DNA of 64,000 bases, from NCBI RefSeq assembly GCF_019049245.1, contig NZ_JAGMUK010000064.1:1-64000 (forward strand). The letters run 5' to 3'. Origin of the DNA: Streptomyces sp. AC555_RSS877 (GTDB taxonomy: Bacteria > Actinomycetota > Actinomycetes > Streptomycetales > Streptomycetaceae). Position numbers and translations under genes: made by a program. Below, in pieces: positions 26,220 through 33,541 of this stretch. The notes below the pieces were generated by a model. It worked only from the letters and a program-made list of their open reading frames with translations. It did not search any database and was not told the DNA's origin. Every line of letters begins with the position of its first letter. Within the stretch, counting starts at the first letter, position 1.

Positions 26220-28153
26220 CGGACCGGCATCATCTGCTCGTGCACGGCCAGACGTTCGCCGCCGTGGGCGACGGCGGGGACATCAGCGGCGTTCGGGGCG
26301 GCAGTTCCCCGGACGGGTTGTTCGTGCGGGACGCCCGGCATCTGAGCCGGTGGCAGCTCACCGTGGACGGCGCGGTGCCCGAGGCGCTGTCTCCGGTCGC
26401 CGACGGGGACACCGCGCGCTGTGTACTGGTGCCGCGCGGCGGACGCCAGGAGCCGCCCGCGTACACGCTCTTCCGTGAACAGGCCGTCGGTGACGGCTCG
26501 TTCGTCGAGTCCCTGCGGGTGACCAGCAACCGCCCGGTGCCGACGACGGTCCGGCTCGCGGTGACCGCGGACGCCGACTTCACCGACCAGTTCGAACTGC
26601 GCTCCGACCACCGTACGTACGCGAAAATAGGAGCGACCCGCTCCCGTCAAGTCCTCGACGACGGTGTGGAGTTCGCCTATCAGCGCGGCGAGTGGCGGTC
26701 CTGTACGACGGTGACGGCCGAGCCCGCCCCGGACGGCGTCGAGGAGACCGGCACCGGTGCCCGGCGCCTCGTGTGGACCCTAAATCTCGAACCGCACGGC
26801 ACGGCCGAGCTGATACTGCGCGTGATGGCACGGCCGCACGGGGACAAGCGGGCGCTGCGCGTACCGCGCTCCCCGGCCGCGCTGAACGACCAACTCCTCG
26901 CGATGGAAGGCGAGTTCGTGGAGGGCGTGGCCTTCCCGACCGGCTGGCCGGAGCTGGCCGCGGCCTGTGCGCGCGGGCTCGCCGACCTCGCCTCGCTCCA
27001 GGTGCCGGCGACCGGCCCGGACGGCGAGGAGCTGCGCGTGCCGGCGGCGGGTGCCCCCTGGTTCCTGACCCTGCTGGGTCGGGACGCCCTGCTGACCTCG
27101 CTGTTCGCGCTGCCCTACCGTCCTCGGCCGGCCGCCGCCACGCTGTTGGCGCTCGCCGCGGCCCAGGCGACGGAGACCGGCCCGGAGTCGGTGTCCCAGC
27201 CCGGCAAGATCGTGCACGAGGTGCGGCACGGCGAGCTGGCGCACTTCGGGCAGGTGCCGTACGGCCGCTACTACGGCTCGGTGGACGCCACCCCGCTGTT
27301 CCTCGTGCTGCTCGGCGCGTACGTCGAGGACACCGGGGACACGGACCTGGCCCGCCGCCTGGAGCCCCACGCCCGTGCGGCGATCGGCTGGATGCTGGAC
27401 CACGGCGGGCTGACCTCGCGCGGCTACCTGGTCTACCGCGCCGACCAGGGCGGCCTCGCCAACCAGAACTGGAAGGACTCCCCCGGCGCGATCTGCTCGG
27501 CCGACGGCAGCCGCGCGAGCGGCCCGGTGATGGCGGCGGGCGCCCAGGGCTACGCGTACGACGCGCTGCGCCGCACCGCGTGGCTGGCGCGCACCGCGTG
27601 GGACGACCAGGTGTACGCGGCCCTGCTGGAGCAGGCCGCCGCCGATCTGCGCGACCGCTTCCAGCGCGACTTCTGGATGCCGGAGCACTCCTTCCCCGCG
27701 CTCGCGCTGGACGGCGAGGGCCGCCAGGTGGACGCGCTGGCCTCGGACGCCGGGCATCTGCTGTGGTCGGGGCTGCTGGACAAGGAGTACGGCGAGGTCG
27801 TCGGGCGGCGCCTGCTCGAAGCCGACTTCTTCTCCGGCTGGGGCGTGCGCACGCTGGCCGCGGGGCAGCCGGCGTTCCACCCGTTGTCGTACCACCGCGG
27901 TTCGGTGTGGCCGCACGACAACGCGCTGATCGCGCTGGGGCTGGCCCGCTACGGCCTGCACGACGAGGCCCGTACGGTCGCGCACGGCCTGGTCGACGCG
28001 GCGACGGCGACCGGGCACCGGCTGCCGGAGGTCCTCGCGGGCTACGGCCGGGACACGCACGCGGAGCCGGTGCCGTATCCGCACGCGTGCGTGCGGGAGT
28101 CGCGGTCGGCGGCGGCGCCGCTGGCGCTGCTCACGGCGGTCGGGGGCGCGTAG
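26216..28153 (+). CDS. Glycogen-debranching-enzyme-like (amylo-alpha-1,6-glucosidase family) protein
   Basis: A 645-aa protein. The N-terminal beta-rich domain has the family opening (GGSSPDGLFVRDARHLSRWQ). The C-terminal (alpha/alpha)6 domain contains PWFLTLLGRDALLTSLFALP, GLANQNWKDSPGAI and YHRGSVWPHDNALIALGL, positions that carry the likely catalytic acids. It is translationally coupled to the GH63-like gene and under the same ROK promoter. The pair may work on a storage or compatible-solute glycoside. The family is often annotated only by similarity to glycogen debranching enzymes. Confidence 0.87.
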   Translation: MTDRHHLLVHGQTFAAVGDGGDISGVRGGSSPDGLFVRDARHLSRWQLTVDGAVPEALSPVADGDTARCVLVPRGGRQEPPAYTLFREQAVGDGSFVESLRVTSNRPVPTTVRLAVTADADFTDQFELRSDHRTYAKIGATRSRQVLDDGVEFAYQRGEWRSCTTVTAEPAPDGVEETGTGARRLVWTLNLEPHGTAELILRVMARPHGDKRALRVPRSPAALNDQLLAMEGEFVEGVAFPTGWPELAAACARGLADLASLQVPATGPDGEELRVPAAGAPWFLTLLGRDALLTSLFALPYRPRPAAATLLALAAAQATETGPESVSQPGKIVHEVRHGELAHFGQVPYGRYYGSVDATPLFLVLLGAYVEDTGDTDLARRLEPHARAAIGWMLDHGGLTSRGYLVYRADQGGLANQNWKDSPGAICSADGSRASGPVMAAGAQGYAYDALRRTAWLARTAWDDQVYAALLEQAAADLRDRFQRDFWMPEHSFPALALDGEGRQVDALASDAGHLLWSGLLDKEYGEVVGRRLLEADFFSGWGVRTLAAGQPAFHPLSYHRGSVWPHDNALIALGLARYGLHDEARTVAHGLVDAATATGHRLPEVLAGYGRDTHAEPVPYPHACVRESRSAAAPLALLTAVGGA

Positions 28154-28201
28154 CGAGGACCTGCGGGCCGCGTGGCCGGACCGGCCGCGAGGCGGTTGGT
28201 C

Positions 28202-28252
28202 CGGCGTTTGCCCGGTGTTTGCCGAGCTCTGGGCAAACCGGCTGAACACCGG
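28202..28252 (+). promoter_or_regulatory. Interleaved inverted repeats (possible pseudoknot) before the sulfatase-like gene
   Basis: GTTTGCCC (28206) pairs with GGGCAAAC (28231), and CCGGTGTT (28212) pairs with AACACCGG (28245). The two 8-bp helices interleave. A second GTTTGCC (28217) can take the same 3' strand. The block also contains an 11-bp direct repeat, CGGCGTTTGCC/CGGTGTTTGCC (28203-28223 region). It could be an RNA switch, an operator or an odd terminator. Confidence 0.5.
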
Positions 28253-28294
28253 ACGGAGGCGAACCGTACGGGAATGCGGCGGATCCGAGGAGTC

Positions 28295-28357
28295 ATGTCG
28301 GACCCGCCGTATCACCGGGCTTCGTACGGGAGGACCTTCGGGTGTCGACAGAGCTGA
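28295..28357 (+). CDS. Possible leader ORF overlapping the sulfatase-like start
   Basis: A 20-codon frame, MSDPPYHRASYGRTFGCRQS, starts with ATG eight bases after GAGGAG, a better ribosome binding site than many genes here. It ends 16 bases inside the next gene. It could couple translation or act as a leader peptide. It may also be chance. Confidence 0.35.
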   Translation: MSDPPYHRASYGRTFGCRQS

Positions 28358-30093
28358 CCGAGCCGGCCGAGGCGACGGGCGAAGCCGTACCCGACGAACA
28401 GACCCCCGCCACGCTCAGGGCCCGCCTGGCCCACTGGCGCGGGATGCGCACCCGGCACCCCGCCGCCGCCCGGGCCCTGTCCTGGACGGTCACCGCTCTC
28501 GCCGCCGTCCTGGTCTTCGGCGCCCTGCTGCTGCCGAACAGGGTCGGCGCGCTGGAGTACAACCGGTTCACGCGCCTGCCGGTGGAGGCGATCCTCGGAG
28601 CGGTCGTGGTGCTCGCGCTGCCGCGCCGGCCGCGGGTGATCGTGGCGGCGCTGTGCGGGGTGCTCCTCGGGGCGCTGACCGTGCTGAACCTGCTCGACAT
28701 GGGGTTCATCGAGTACCTGGGCCGGGGCTTCAACCTGATCCTCGACTGGGGGCTGCTGGACGACGCCCTGGCGTACGTCGAGGACTCGATGGGCAAGGCG
28801 ACGGCCGTCGGCGCGACGGTCGGCGCGGCCCTCCTCGTCGTGCTGCTGCTCGCCGTGACGGCGTTGGCGACGATCCGGCTGAGCAACCTGCTGGCGCGCG
28901 ACCGCCAGACCGGCACCCGGGCCACCCTGATCGCGGGCACCGTCTGGATCACCTGCTCCGCTCTGGGCCTCCAGATCGACGGCATGCCGATCGCCTCCGA
29001 CCGGGCCGGCGGCGCACTGAAGATCCAGGCGCGGCGGGTGCAGGACACGCTCCGGGACGAGGCCGCGTTCGCGAAGGAGGCGAAGGCCGACACCTTCGGC
29101 GGCACGCCCGGCAGCCAGTTGCTGCCCGATCTGCGCGGCAAGGACGTCATCTTCACGTTCATCGAGAGCTACGGCCGCAGCGCGATCGAGGACCCGCGGA
29201 TCGCGCCGGGTGTCGACAGGACACTGGACGCGAGCACCGAGGCCTTGGCGAAGGCCGGTTTCCACGCGAAGAGCGGCTGGATGACGTCGGCGACGTACGG
29301 CGGCAGCAGCTGGCTCGGCCACTCCACCACCATGTCGGGTCTGTGGATCGACAACCAGCAGCGCTACCGCACGGTCATGTCCGGCGACCACCTCAGCCTC
29401 ACCAAGGCCTTCCAGAAGACCGGCCACTGGGACACCGTAGGGATCATGCCCGGCGTGCAGAAGGCCTGGCCGGAGGGGAGCTTCTACGGCCTCGACAAGA
29501 TCTACGACGCCTTCCAACTGGGCTACAAGGGCCCGAAGTTCAGCTGGTCGACCATGCCGGACCAGTACGCGCTGGAGGCCTTCCAGCGTCTGGTGCACGG
29601 CAAGAAGCGCGACAAGCCGCTGATGTCGGAGATCATCCTGACGTCCAGCCACCAGCCGTGGGCGCCGATCCCGAAGCTGGTCGACTGGGACGAGCTCGGC
29701 GACGGCTCGGTCTTCGGCCCGATCCAGAAGGCCGGCCTCGACCCTTCGGACGTCCTCACGGACTCGGCCCGCTCCCAGCAGGAGTACGGCAAGTCCGTCC
29801 AGTACTCCGTCACCAGCCTCACCCAGTGGCTGGAGCGCTACGGCACCGACGACACCGTCCTCGTCTTCCTCGGCGACCACCAGCCCATCGCCCGGGTCAG
29901 CGGCGCGGGCGCCAGCCGTGACGTGCCCGTCTCGATCGTCGCGAAGGACCCGAAGGTCCTCGACAAGATCGCCGCGTGGCGCTGGACGGACGGGCTGAAG
30001 CCCGCCAAGGACGCGCCGGTGTGGAAGATGAGTGCGTTCCGGGACCGGTTCCTGACGGCGTACGGGTCGACGCCGCACCCCAGCAAGGACTGA
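28342..30093 (+). CDS. Membrane-bound sulfatase-fold protein (LTA-synthase-like)
   Basis: A 583-aa protein. Five hydrophobic segments lie within the first 240 residues, and an extracytoplasmic alkaline-phosphatase/sulfatase-fold domain follows (VIFTFIESYGRSAIED, then TSATYGGSSWLGHSTTMSGL with the nucleophile region, and FLGDHQPIA as the metal site). This architecture is shared with phosphoglycerol and phosphoethanolamine transferases and related actinobacterial membrane proteins. GTG 28342 has GGGAGGA upstream. A role in envelope polymer modification is plausible. The substrate is unknown. Confidence 0.85.
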   Translation: MSTELTEPAEATGEAVPDEQTPATLRARLAHWRGMRTRHPAAARALSWTVTALAAVLVFGALLLPNRVGALEYNRFTRLPVEAILGAVVVLALPRRPRVIVAALCGVLLGALTVLNLLDMGFIEYLGRGFNLILDWGLLDDALAYVEDSMGKATAVGATVGAALLVVLLLAVTALATIRLSNLLARDRQTGTRATLIAGTVWITCSALGLQIDGMPIASDRAGGALKIQARRVQDTLRDEAAFAKEAKADTFGGTPGSQLLPDLRGKDVIFTFIESYGRSAIEDPRIAPGVDRTLDASTEALAKAGFHAKSGWMTSATYGGSSWLGHSTTMSGLWIDNQQRYRTVMSGDHLSLTKAFQKTGHWDTVGIMPGVQKAWPEGSFYGLDKIYDAFQLGYKGPKFSWSTMPDQYALEAFQRLVHGKKRDKPLMSEIILTSSHQPWAPIPKLVDWDELGDGSVFGPIQKAGLDPSDVLTDSARSQQEYGKSVQYSVTSLTQWLERYGTDDTVLVFLGDHQPIARVSGAGASRDVPVSIVAKDPKVLDKIAAWRWTDGLKPAKDAPVWKMSAFRDRFLTAYGSTPHPSKD

Positions 30094-30110
30094 GCTCCTA
30101 CGGCAGGCGT

Positions 30111-31253
30111 TCAGCCCCCGGACGTGTCCAGTTCCGCGTCCTCGCCGATCCCCGCGCAGTCGTACGGGTCCTTCAGCCAGCCGTCCGGCAGCACCACGCG
30201 GTTGTTGCCGGAGGTACGACCGCGGGGGCCGTCGGCGCCGGTGGGCCAGGGCTGGTCGAGGTCCAGCTCGTCGAGGCCGGTGCGGAGTTCGGCCAGCGAG
30301 GAGGTGATGGCGAGGCGCTTACGCATCTCGGAGCCGACCGCGAAACCCTTCAGGTACCAGGCGACGTGCTTGCGGAAGTCGATGACCCCGCGCGCCTCGT
30401 CGCCGATCCACTCGCCGAGCAGGGTGGCGTGGCGGACCATGACGTCGGCGACCTCGCGCAGGGAGGGGCGTGCGATGTCCTCGGTACGTCCCTCGAAGGC
30501 CGCCACCAGGTCCGCGAACAGCCACGGCCGGCCGAGGCAGCCGCGCCCCACGACCACTCCGTCACAGCCGGTCTCGCGCACCATCCGCAGCGCGTCCTCG
30601 GCCGACCAGATGTCGCCGTTGCCGAGCACGGGGATCTCCGGCACGTGTTCCTTGAGGCGGGCGATGGCGTCCCAGTCGGCCGTGCCGCCGTAGTGCTGGG
30701 CGGCGGTGCGGCCGTGCAGGGCGATGGAGGTGACGCCCTCCTCGACGGCGATGCGGCCGGCGTCGAGGAAGGTGATGTGGTCGTCGTCGATGCCCTTGCG
30801 CATCTTCATCGTCACCGGCAGGTCACCGGCGCCGCTGACGGCCTCGCGCAGGATCGCCCGCAGCAGGTTGCGCTTGTACGGGAGGGCGGAGCCGCCGCCC
30901 TTGCGGGTCACCTTCGGGACCGGGCAGCCGAAGTTCAGGTCGATGTGGTCGGCGAGGCCCTCCTCCGCGATCATGCGGACGGCCTTGCCGACGGTCGCCG
31001 GGTCGACGCCGTACAGCTGGATCGAGCGCGGCGTCTCGGTCGCGTCGAAGCGGATCAGCTGCATGGTCTTCTCGTTGCGCTCGACCAGCGCCCGGGTCGT
31101 GATCATCTCGCTCACGAACAGGCCCTTGCCGCCGCTGAACTCCCGGCACAGGGTGCGGAAGGGCGCGTTGGTGATCCCGGCCATGGGGGCGAGGACGACG
31201 GGCGGCCGGACGGTGTGCGGGCCGATCTGGAGAGGGGAGGCGGGCGTGGACAT
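30111..31253 (-). CDS. dusB: tRNA-dihydrouridine synthase
   Basis: A 380-aa flavoenzyme that reduces uridine in the tRNA D-loop. FMN-binding start VVLAPMAGITNAPFRTL, catalytic Cys110 in DLNFGCPVPKVTRKGGGSAL and the GNGDIW phosphate-binding segment are all visible. ATG 31253 gives the family N-terminus. A GGGGGA touches the ATG too closely for an ordinary ribosome binding site, so the start may be leaderless. It is convergent with the sulfatase-like gene, with 17 bases between stops. Confidence 0.93.
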   Translation of the reverse strand: MSTPASPLQIGPHTVRPPVVLAPMAGITNAPFRTLCREFSGGKGLFVSEMITTRALVERNEKTMQLIRFDATETPRSIQLYGVDPATVGKAVRMIAEEGLADHIDLNFGCPVPKVTRKGGGSALPYKRNLLRAILREAVSGAGDLPVTMKMRKGIDDDHITFLDAGRIAVEEGVTSIALHGRTAAQHYGGTADWDAIARLKEHVPEIPVLGNGDIWSAEDALRMVRETGCDGVVVGRGCLGRPWLFADLVAAFEGRTEDIARPSLREVADVMVRHATLLGEWIGDEARGVIDFRKHVAWYLKGFAVGSEMRKRLAITSSLAELRTGLDELDLDQPWPTGADGPRGRTSGNNRVVLPDGWLKDPYDCAGIGEDAELDTSGG

Positions 31254-31321
31254 TCCCCCATTGTCGCGTACGGCGGCACGTGCCCGGGCGCGTGGGGAGG
31301 TGATCCTGCGGCAGTCGTTAG

Positions 31322-31350
31322 TTAGACGCACTATCGATATCGGCTACGCT
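31322..31350 (+). promoter_or_regulatory. Leaderless promoter of the MFS gene
   Basis: TTAGAC (31322-31327), a 17-bp spacer and TACGCT (31345-31350) make a good promoter. Seven bases separate the -10 from the ATG at 31358, so the transcript probably starts at the start codon. The spacer is AT-rich (ACTATCGATATCGG). Confidence 0.65.
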
Positions 31351-31357
31351 GGAACGC

Positions 31358-32812
31358 ATGCCCGAGCTCAGCCATCGTCGACGCATGCTCGTCCTCGCGA
31401 TCTGCTGCATGAGCCTGCTGATCGTGAGCCTCGACAACACCGCCCTGAACGTCGCCCTGCCGTCCATGCAGAGGGAGTTGCACGCCAGTACGGCGGGCCT
31501 GCAGTGGACCATCGACGGCTACACCCTGGTCCTCGCCTCCCTGCTGATGCTCGCCGGATCCACCGCCGACCGGATCGGCCGCAAGCGGGTGTTCATGGCG
31601 GGTCTGATCGTCTTCACCCTCGGCTCGGCCCTGTGCTCCGTCGCCCCGAACCTGGAGATGCTGGTCGCCTTCCGCATGGTGCAGGCGGTGGGCGGTTCCA
31701 TGCTCAACCCCGTCGCCATGTCGATCATCACGAACACGTTCACGGACCCGCGCGAGCGGGCGCGGGCGATCGGTGCGTGGGGTGCGGTGGTCGGCATCTC
31801 CATGGCGGCGGGCCCGCTGGTCGGAGGGCTGCTGGTGGAGTCCGTAGGCTGGCGGTCGATCTTCTGGGTCAATCTGCCGGTGGGGCTCGCCGCTCTGCTG
31901 CTCACGCTGCGCTACGTCTCCGAGTCCCGCGCGCCCAAGGCCCGGCGGCCCGACCCGGTCGGCCAGGTCATGGTGATCGCCCTGTTCGCTTCCCTTACCT
32001 ACGCGATCATCGAGGCGCCGAACGCCGGGTTCACCTCGGTCCTGCCGTTCGCCGCGCTGGCGGTGGCCGCGCTGGCGGGACTCCTGTGGTACGAGCCCCG
32101 GCGCGACGAACCCCTCATCGACCTGCGGTTCTTCCGGTCGGCGCCGTTCAGTGGGGCGACGGTGATCGCGATCGCCGGGTTCGCCGGGCTGGGCGGGTTC
32201 CTGTTCCTGTCGACGCTGTACCTGCAGAACGTGCGGGGGCTGGACGCGTTGCACGCGGGGCTGTGGATGCTGCCGATGGCCGTACCGACGTTCCTGTGCG
32301 CGCCGTTGTCCGGGCGGCTGGTCGGGTCTGTCGGGCCGCGGATCCCGCTGGTGATCGCGGGTGTGGCGATGACCGCGAGTGGTGTCCTGTTCGCCGGGTT
32401 CGAGGGCGAGACGTCCAATGTCACGCTGGCCGTCGGGTACGTGCTGTTCGGGGTCGGGTTCGGGTTCGTCAACGCACCGATCACGAACACGGCCGTGTCG
32501 GGGATGCCGCGCGCGCAGGCCGGCGTGGCCGCCGCCGTCGCCTCCACCAGCCGCCAGTTGGGGCAGACGCTCGGGGTCGCGGTGGTGGGGGCGGTGCTGG
32601 CCGCGGGCGTGGGGTCGTCGTCGTACCGGGAGGTCTTCGTGTCTGCCGCTCGGCCGGGGTGGTGGATTCTTGCGGGGTGCGGGCTTGTGGTGCTGGTGCT
32701 GGGGGCGGTGACCAGTGGGCCTTGGGCTCGGCGGACGGCCCAGCGGACGGCTGAGCGGTTGGAGTCCGCGGAGGTTCGGTCCGCTGCGGGGGTCGGCGCT
32801 TCAGCGCCGTAG
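31358..32812 (+). CDS. MFS exporter of the EmrB/QacA (DHA2) type
   Basis: A 484-aa drug:H+ antiporter-like protein with 14 predicted membrane segments. The first carries the family signature LDNTALNVALPSMQ. The A motif is LMLAGSTADRIGRKR, and the C motif region is WGAVVGISMAAGPLVGGLLV. It probably exports a toxic or self-made metabolite. No regulator gene is adjacent in the same operon. The 3' end runs into the 109-bp repeat array: the last codons (VGASAP) are encoded by the first repeat copy. Confidence 0.92.
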   Translation: MPELSHRRRMLVLAICCMSLLIVSLDNTALNVALPSMQRELHASTAGLQWTIDGYTLVLASLLMLAGSTADRIGRKRVFMAGLIVFTLGSALCSVAPNLEMLVAFRMVQAVGGSMLNPVAMSIITNTFTDPRERARAIGAWGAVVGISMAAGPLVGGLLVESVGWRSIFWVNLPVGLAALLLTLRYVSESRAPKARRPDPVGQVMVIALFASLTYAIIEAPNAGFTSVLPFAALAVAALAGLLWYEPRRDEPLIDLRFFRSAPFSGATVIAIAGFAGLGGFLFLSTLYLQNVRGLDALHAGLWMLPMAVPTFLCAPLSGRLVGSVGPRIPLVIAGVAMTASGVLFAGFEGETSNVTLAVGYVLFGVGFGFVNAPITNTAVSGMPRAQAGVAAAVASTSRQLGQTLGVAVVGAVLAAGVGSSSYREVFVSAARPGWWILAGCGLVVLVLGAVTSGPWARRTAQRTAERLESAEVRSAAGVGASAP

Positions 32813-33533
32813 GTCTTCGTGGTGGGGCGGCGACTGACGGGCCGCCTGGGGCTGGTCGCGCCCACACGGCGGAACCGCACATCGACACAGCCCCGCGCCC
32901 CTTGGGCGCTTCAGCGCCGTAGGGGCGCGCTCGTACGGCGACTGACGGGCCGCCTGGGGCTGGCCGCGCCCACACGGCGGAACCGCACATCTACACAGCC
33001 CCGCGCCCCTTGGGCGCTTCAGCGCCGTGGGGGTCGTTGCTCGTACGGCGGCTGCGGGCCGTCTGTGGCTGATCGCGCCCACACGGCGGAACCGCACATC
33101 TACACAGCCCCGCGCCCCTTGGGCGCTTCAGCGCCGTGGGGGTCGTTGCTCGTACGGCGGCTGCGGGCCGTCTGTGGCTGATCGCGCCCACACGGCGGAA
33201 CCGCACATCTACACAGCCCCGCGCCCCTTGGGCGCTTCAGCGCCGTAGGGGCACGCTCGCACGGCGACTGACGGGCCGCCTGGGGCTGGCCGCGCCCACA
33301 CGGCGGAACCGCACATCGACACAGCCCCGCGCCCCTTGGACGCTTCAGCGCCGTAGGGGCGCGCTCGTACGGCGACTGACGGGCCGCCTGGGGCTGGCCG
33401 CGCCCACACGGCGGAACCGCACATCGACACAGCCCCGCGCCCCTTGGGCGCTTCAGCGCCGTGGGGGTCGTTGCTCGTACGGCGGCTGCGGGCCGTCTGT
33501 GGCTGGTCGCGCAGTTCCCCGCGCCCCTTAGGC
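32795..33533. repeat. Seven tandem copies of a ~109-bp repeat
   Basis: The core GCGCTTCAGCGCCGT recurs with its TCAG at 32801, 32911, 33019, 33128, 33237, 33345 and 33453, so the period is 108-110 bp. Two variants alternate: A (TAGGGGCGCGCTCGTACGGC, followed by GACTGACGGG) and B (TGGGGGTCGTTGCTCGTACG, followed by GCGGCTGCGGG). The order is A-like, A, B, B, A, A, B. The last copy ends in GCGCAGTTCCCCGCGCCCCT, a motif I recall as a common Streptomyces intergenic repeat. Each junction can fold: GCGCCCC...GGCGC-TTCA-GCGCC...GGGGCGC. The array lies between two convergent genes and could terminate both. Confidence 0.95.
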
Positions 33534-33541
33534 GTGTCTCC

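Noticed and set aside
30976..31325. Plus-strand frames opposite dusB
   Set aside because: They have no family similarity, no start signal and mirror the dusB codons.
32819..33531. Repeated open frames in both directions within the 109-bp array
   Set aside because: The peptides simply repeat the unit (for example WALQRRRGALVRRLTGRLGL). They have no ribosome binding sites or known domains and follow from an array without stops.
32795..33533. CRISPR array
   Set aside because: The unit is ~109 bp with no short constant repeat and unique spacer pattern, and no cas gene is near.
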